Below, piece after piece: positions 63,513 to 64,000 of a stretch of DNA of 64,000 nucleotides (its first letter is position 1; each line of letters opens with the position of its first letter). The stretch is from Chlorops oryzae. Its lineage: Eukaryota; Arthropoda; Insecta; Diptera; Chloropidae. The stretch spans positions 21,341,869 through 21,405,868 of the forward strand of contig CM035809.1 in NCBI GenBank assembly GCA_020466095.1, given 5' to 3'. The position numbers and the translations under genes were made by a program. The notes beneath the pieces were generated by a model, which worked only from the letters and a program-made list of their open reading frames with translations, ran no database searches and was not told where the DNA came from.

Positions 63513-64000
63513 TTAAATCAAAACTGAGTACCTACTTATTTTATGTCCTTAACCCATTGCTCCTCACATCGGAGCTATTAATCGGAATAAATATGGAAAT
63601 AAAAAAGTTGAAAAGTATTCAGTTAAGACGTATTATAAATTTTCCCCTTTTGGCCGTATTAAGGACACCATGTCTTAATAAAGCCCAATCCTGATGCTCT
63701 CAAAAACGTGCGAACAAATTAAGAAAATTATCAATTTTTTTTTATTTTTTATCCTTCGTTTTTGTGATCATATTCTTCGGTCTTAGAATCCAAACATTTC
63801 TGTTACGAAATTTTTCATTTTTGCATCGAAAAAAAAAAAAAAGCGCCAACGAGGTCGAAAGGGTTAAGATTCCTGACGATGAACTCGTAGTTGTGTTTGA
63901 AATCAATCACATCAGCTTTCCACTTTCAGCATTAATCAAAATTTTTTCTCAATTTTTTAATAGGCAATGCAGTAAAGGGTTAATAAAAGCATTTGCCGCG
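63513..64000. other. Right edge, possible further TTAA element
   Basis: TTAACCCATTGC at 63549 and AGTAAAGGGTTAA at 63971 could bound another element of about 427 bases, but the inverted ends match poorly. The phrase ATGCAGTAAAGGG also occurs at 63390, so this stretch carries related repeats. No exon is supported. Confidence 0.35.

Noticed and set aside
63553..63979. A further TTAA-flanked element.
   Set aside because: TTAA and CCC/GGG ends exist, but the inverted ends match at too few positions and related AGTAAAGGG phrases occur nearby; it is noted only as a possibility.

Overview
The window looks like nuclear DNA of a higher fly (Brachycera) that is not Drosophila. It is AT-rich, with mostly 55-75 bp introns, GT-AG splicing, exact TATCGATA (DRE-type) sites upstream of most genes, and dispersed repeats resembling the dipteran DINE/Helitron-like class. 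No bacterial or viral gene set was recognised. The species cannot be fixed from the sequence alone.

All recognisable genes lie in the first 31 kb. From left to right they are: two succinate dehydrogenase cytochrome b subunits facing each other tail to tail (6469-7107 plus, 8351-10222 minus); Mediator subunit MED31 (13188-15419 plus); the structure-specific nuclease subunit SLX1 (16182-17262 plus); two ZAD/C2H2 zinc-finger genes, also tail to tail (18870-20263 plus, 20409-22865 minus); the protein farnesyltransferase beta subunit (24242-27599 minus); and, divergent from it, an unrecognised eight-exon type I membrane protein (28467-30638 plus). Exon structures were built by hand from reading frame, splice consensus and phase; each spliced frame closes exactly. 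Most of these genes are housekeeping (respiration, transcription, DNA repair, prenylation) and do not form one pathway. Both convergent pairs are paralogues that share intron positions, so each looks like an inverted duplication.

From about 31 kb to the right end I find no gene I can defend. This half holds long (CT)n/(GA)n arrays, segmental and tandem duplications, and a dense set of short non-autonomous DNA transposons. Many have readable terminal inverted repeats (TIRs) and target-site duplications: TTAA/piggyBac-like, TA/pogo-like, 8-bp hAT-like, and a 3-bp element with a decayed PIF/Harbinger-like frame. Two insertions can be compared with an empty site elsewhere in the same window, which fixes their ends. 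The half could be intergenic DNA or a giant intron; a GC-richer segment near 61.0-61.65 kb and a TATA-like site near 62.14 kb hint at a promoter or 5' exon.

The points most worth following are: a start codon split AT|G by an intron in both SdhC paralogues; the two neighbouring inverted paralogue pairs; a decaying tandem triplication of the promoter of the minus-strand zinc-finger gene; a transposon family carrying repeated TACGGACGCGACA motifs; three unrelated MITEs lying end to end in MED31 intron 1; and the empty-site comparisons.
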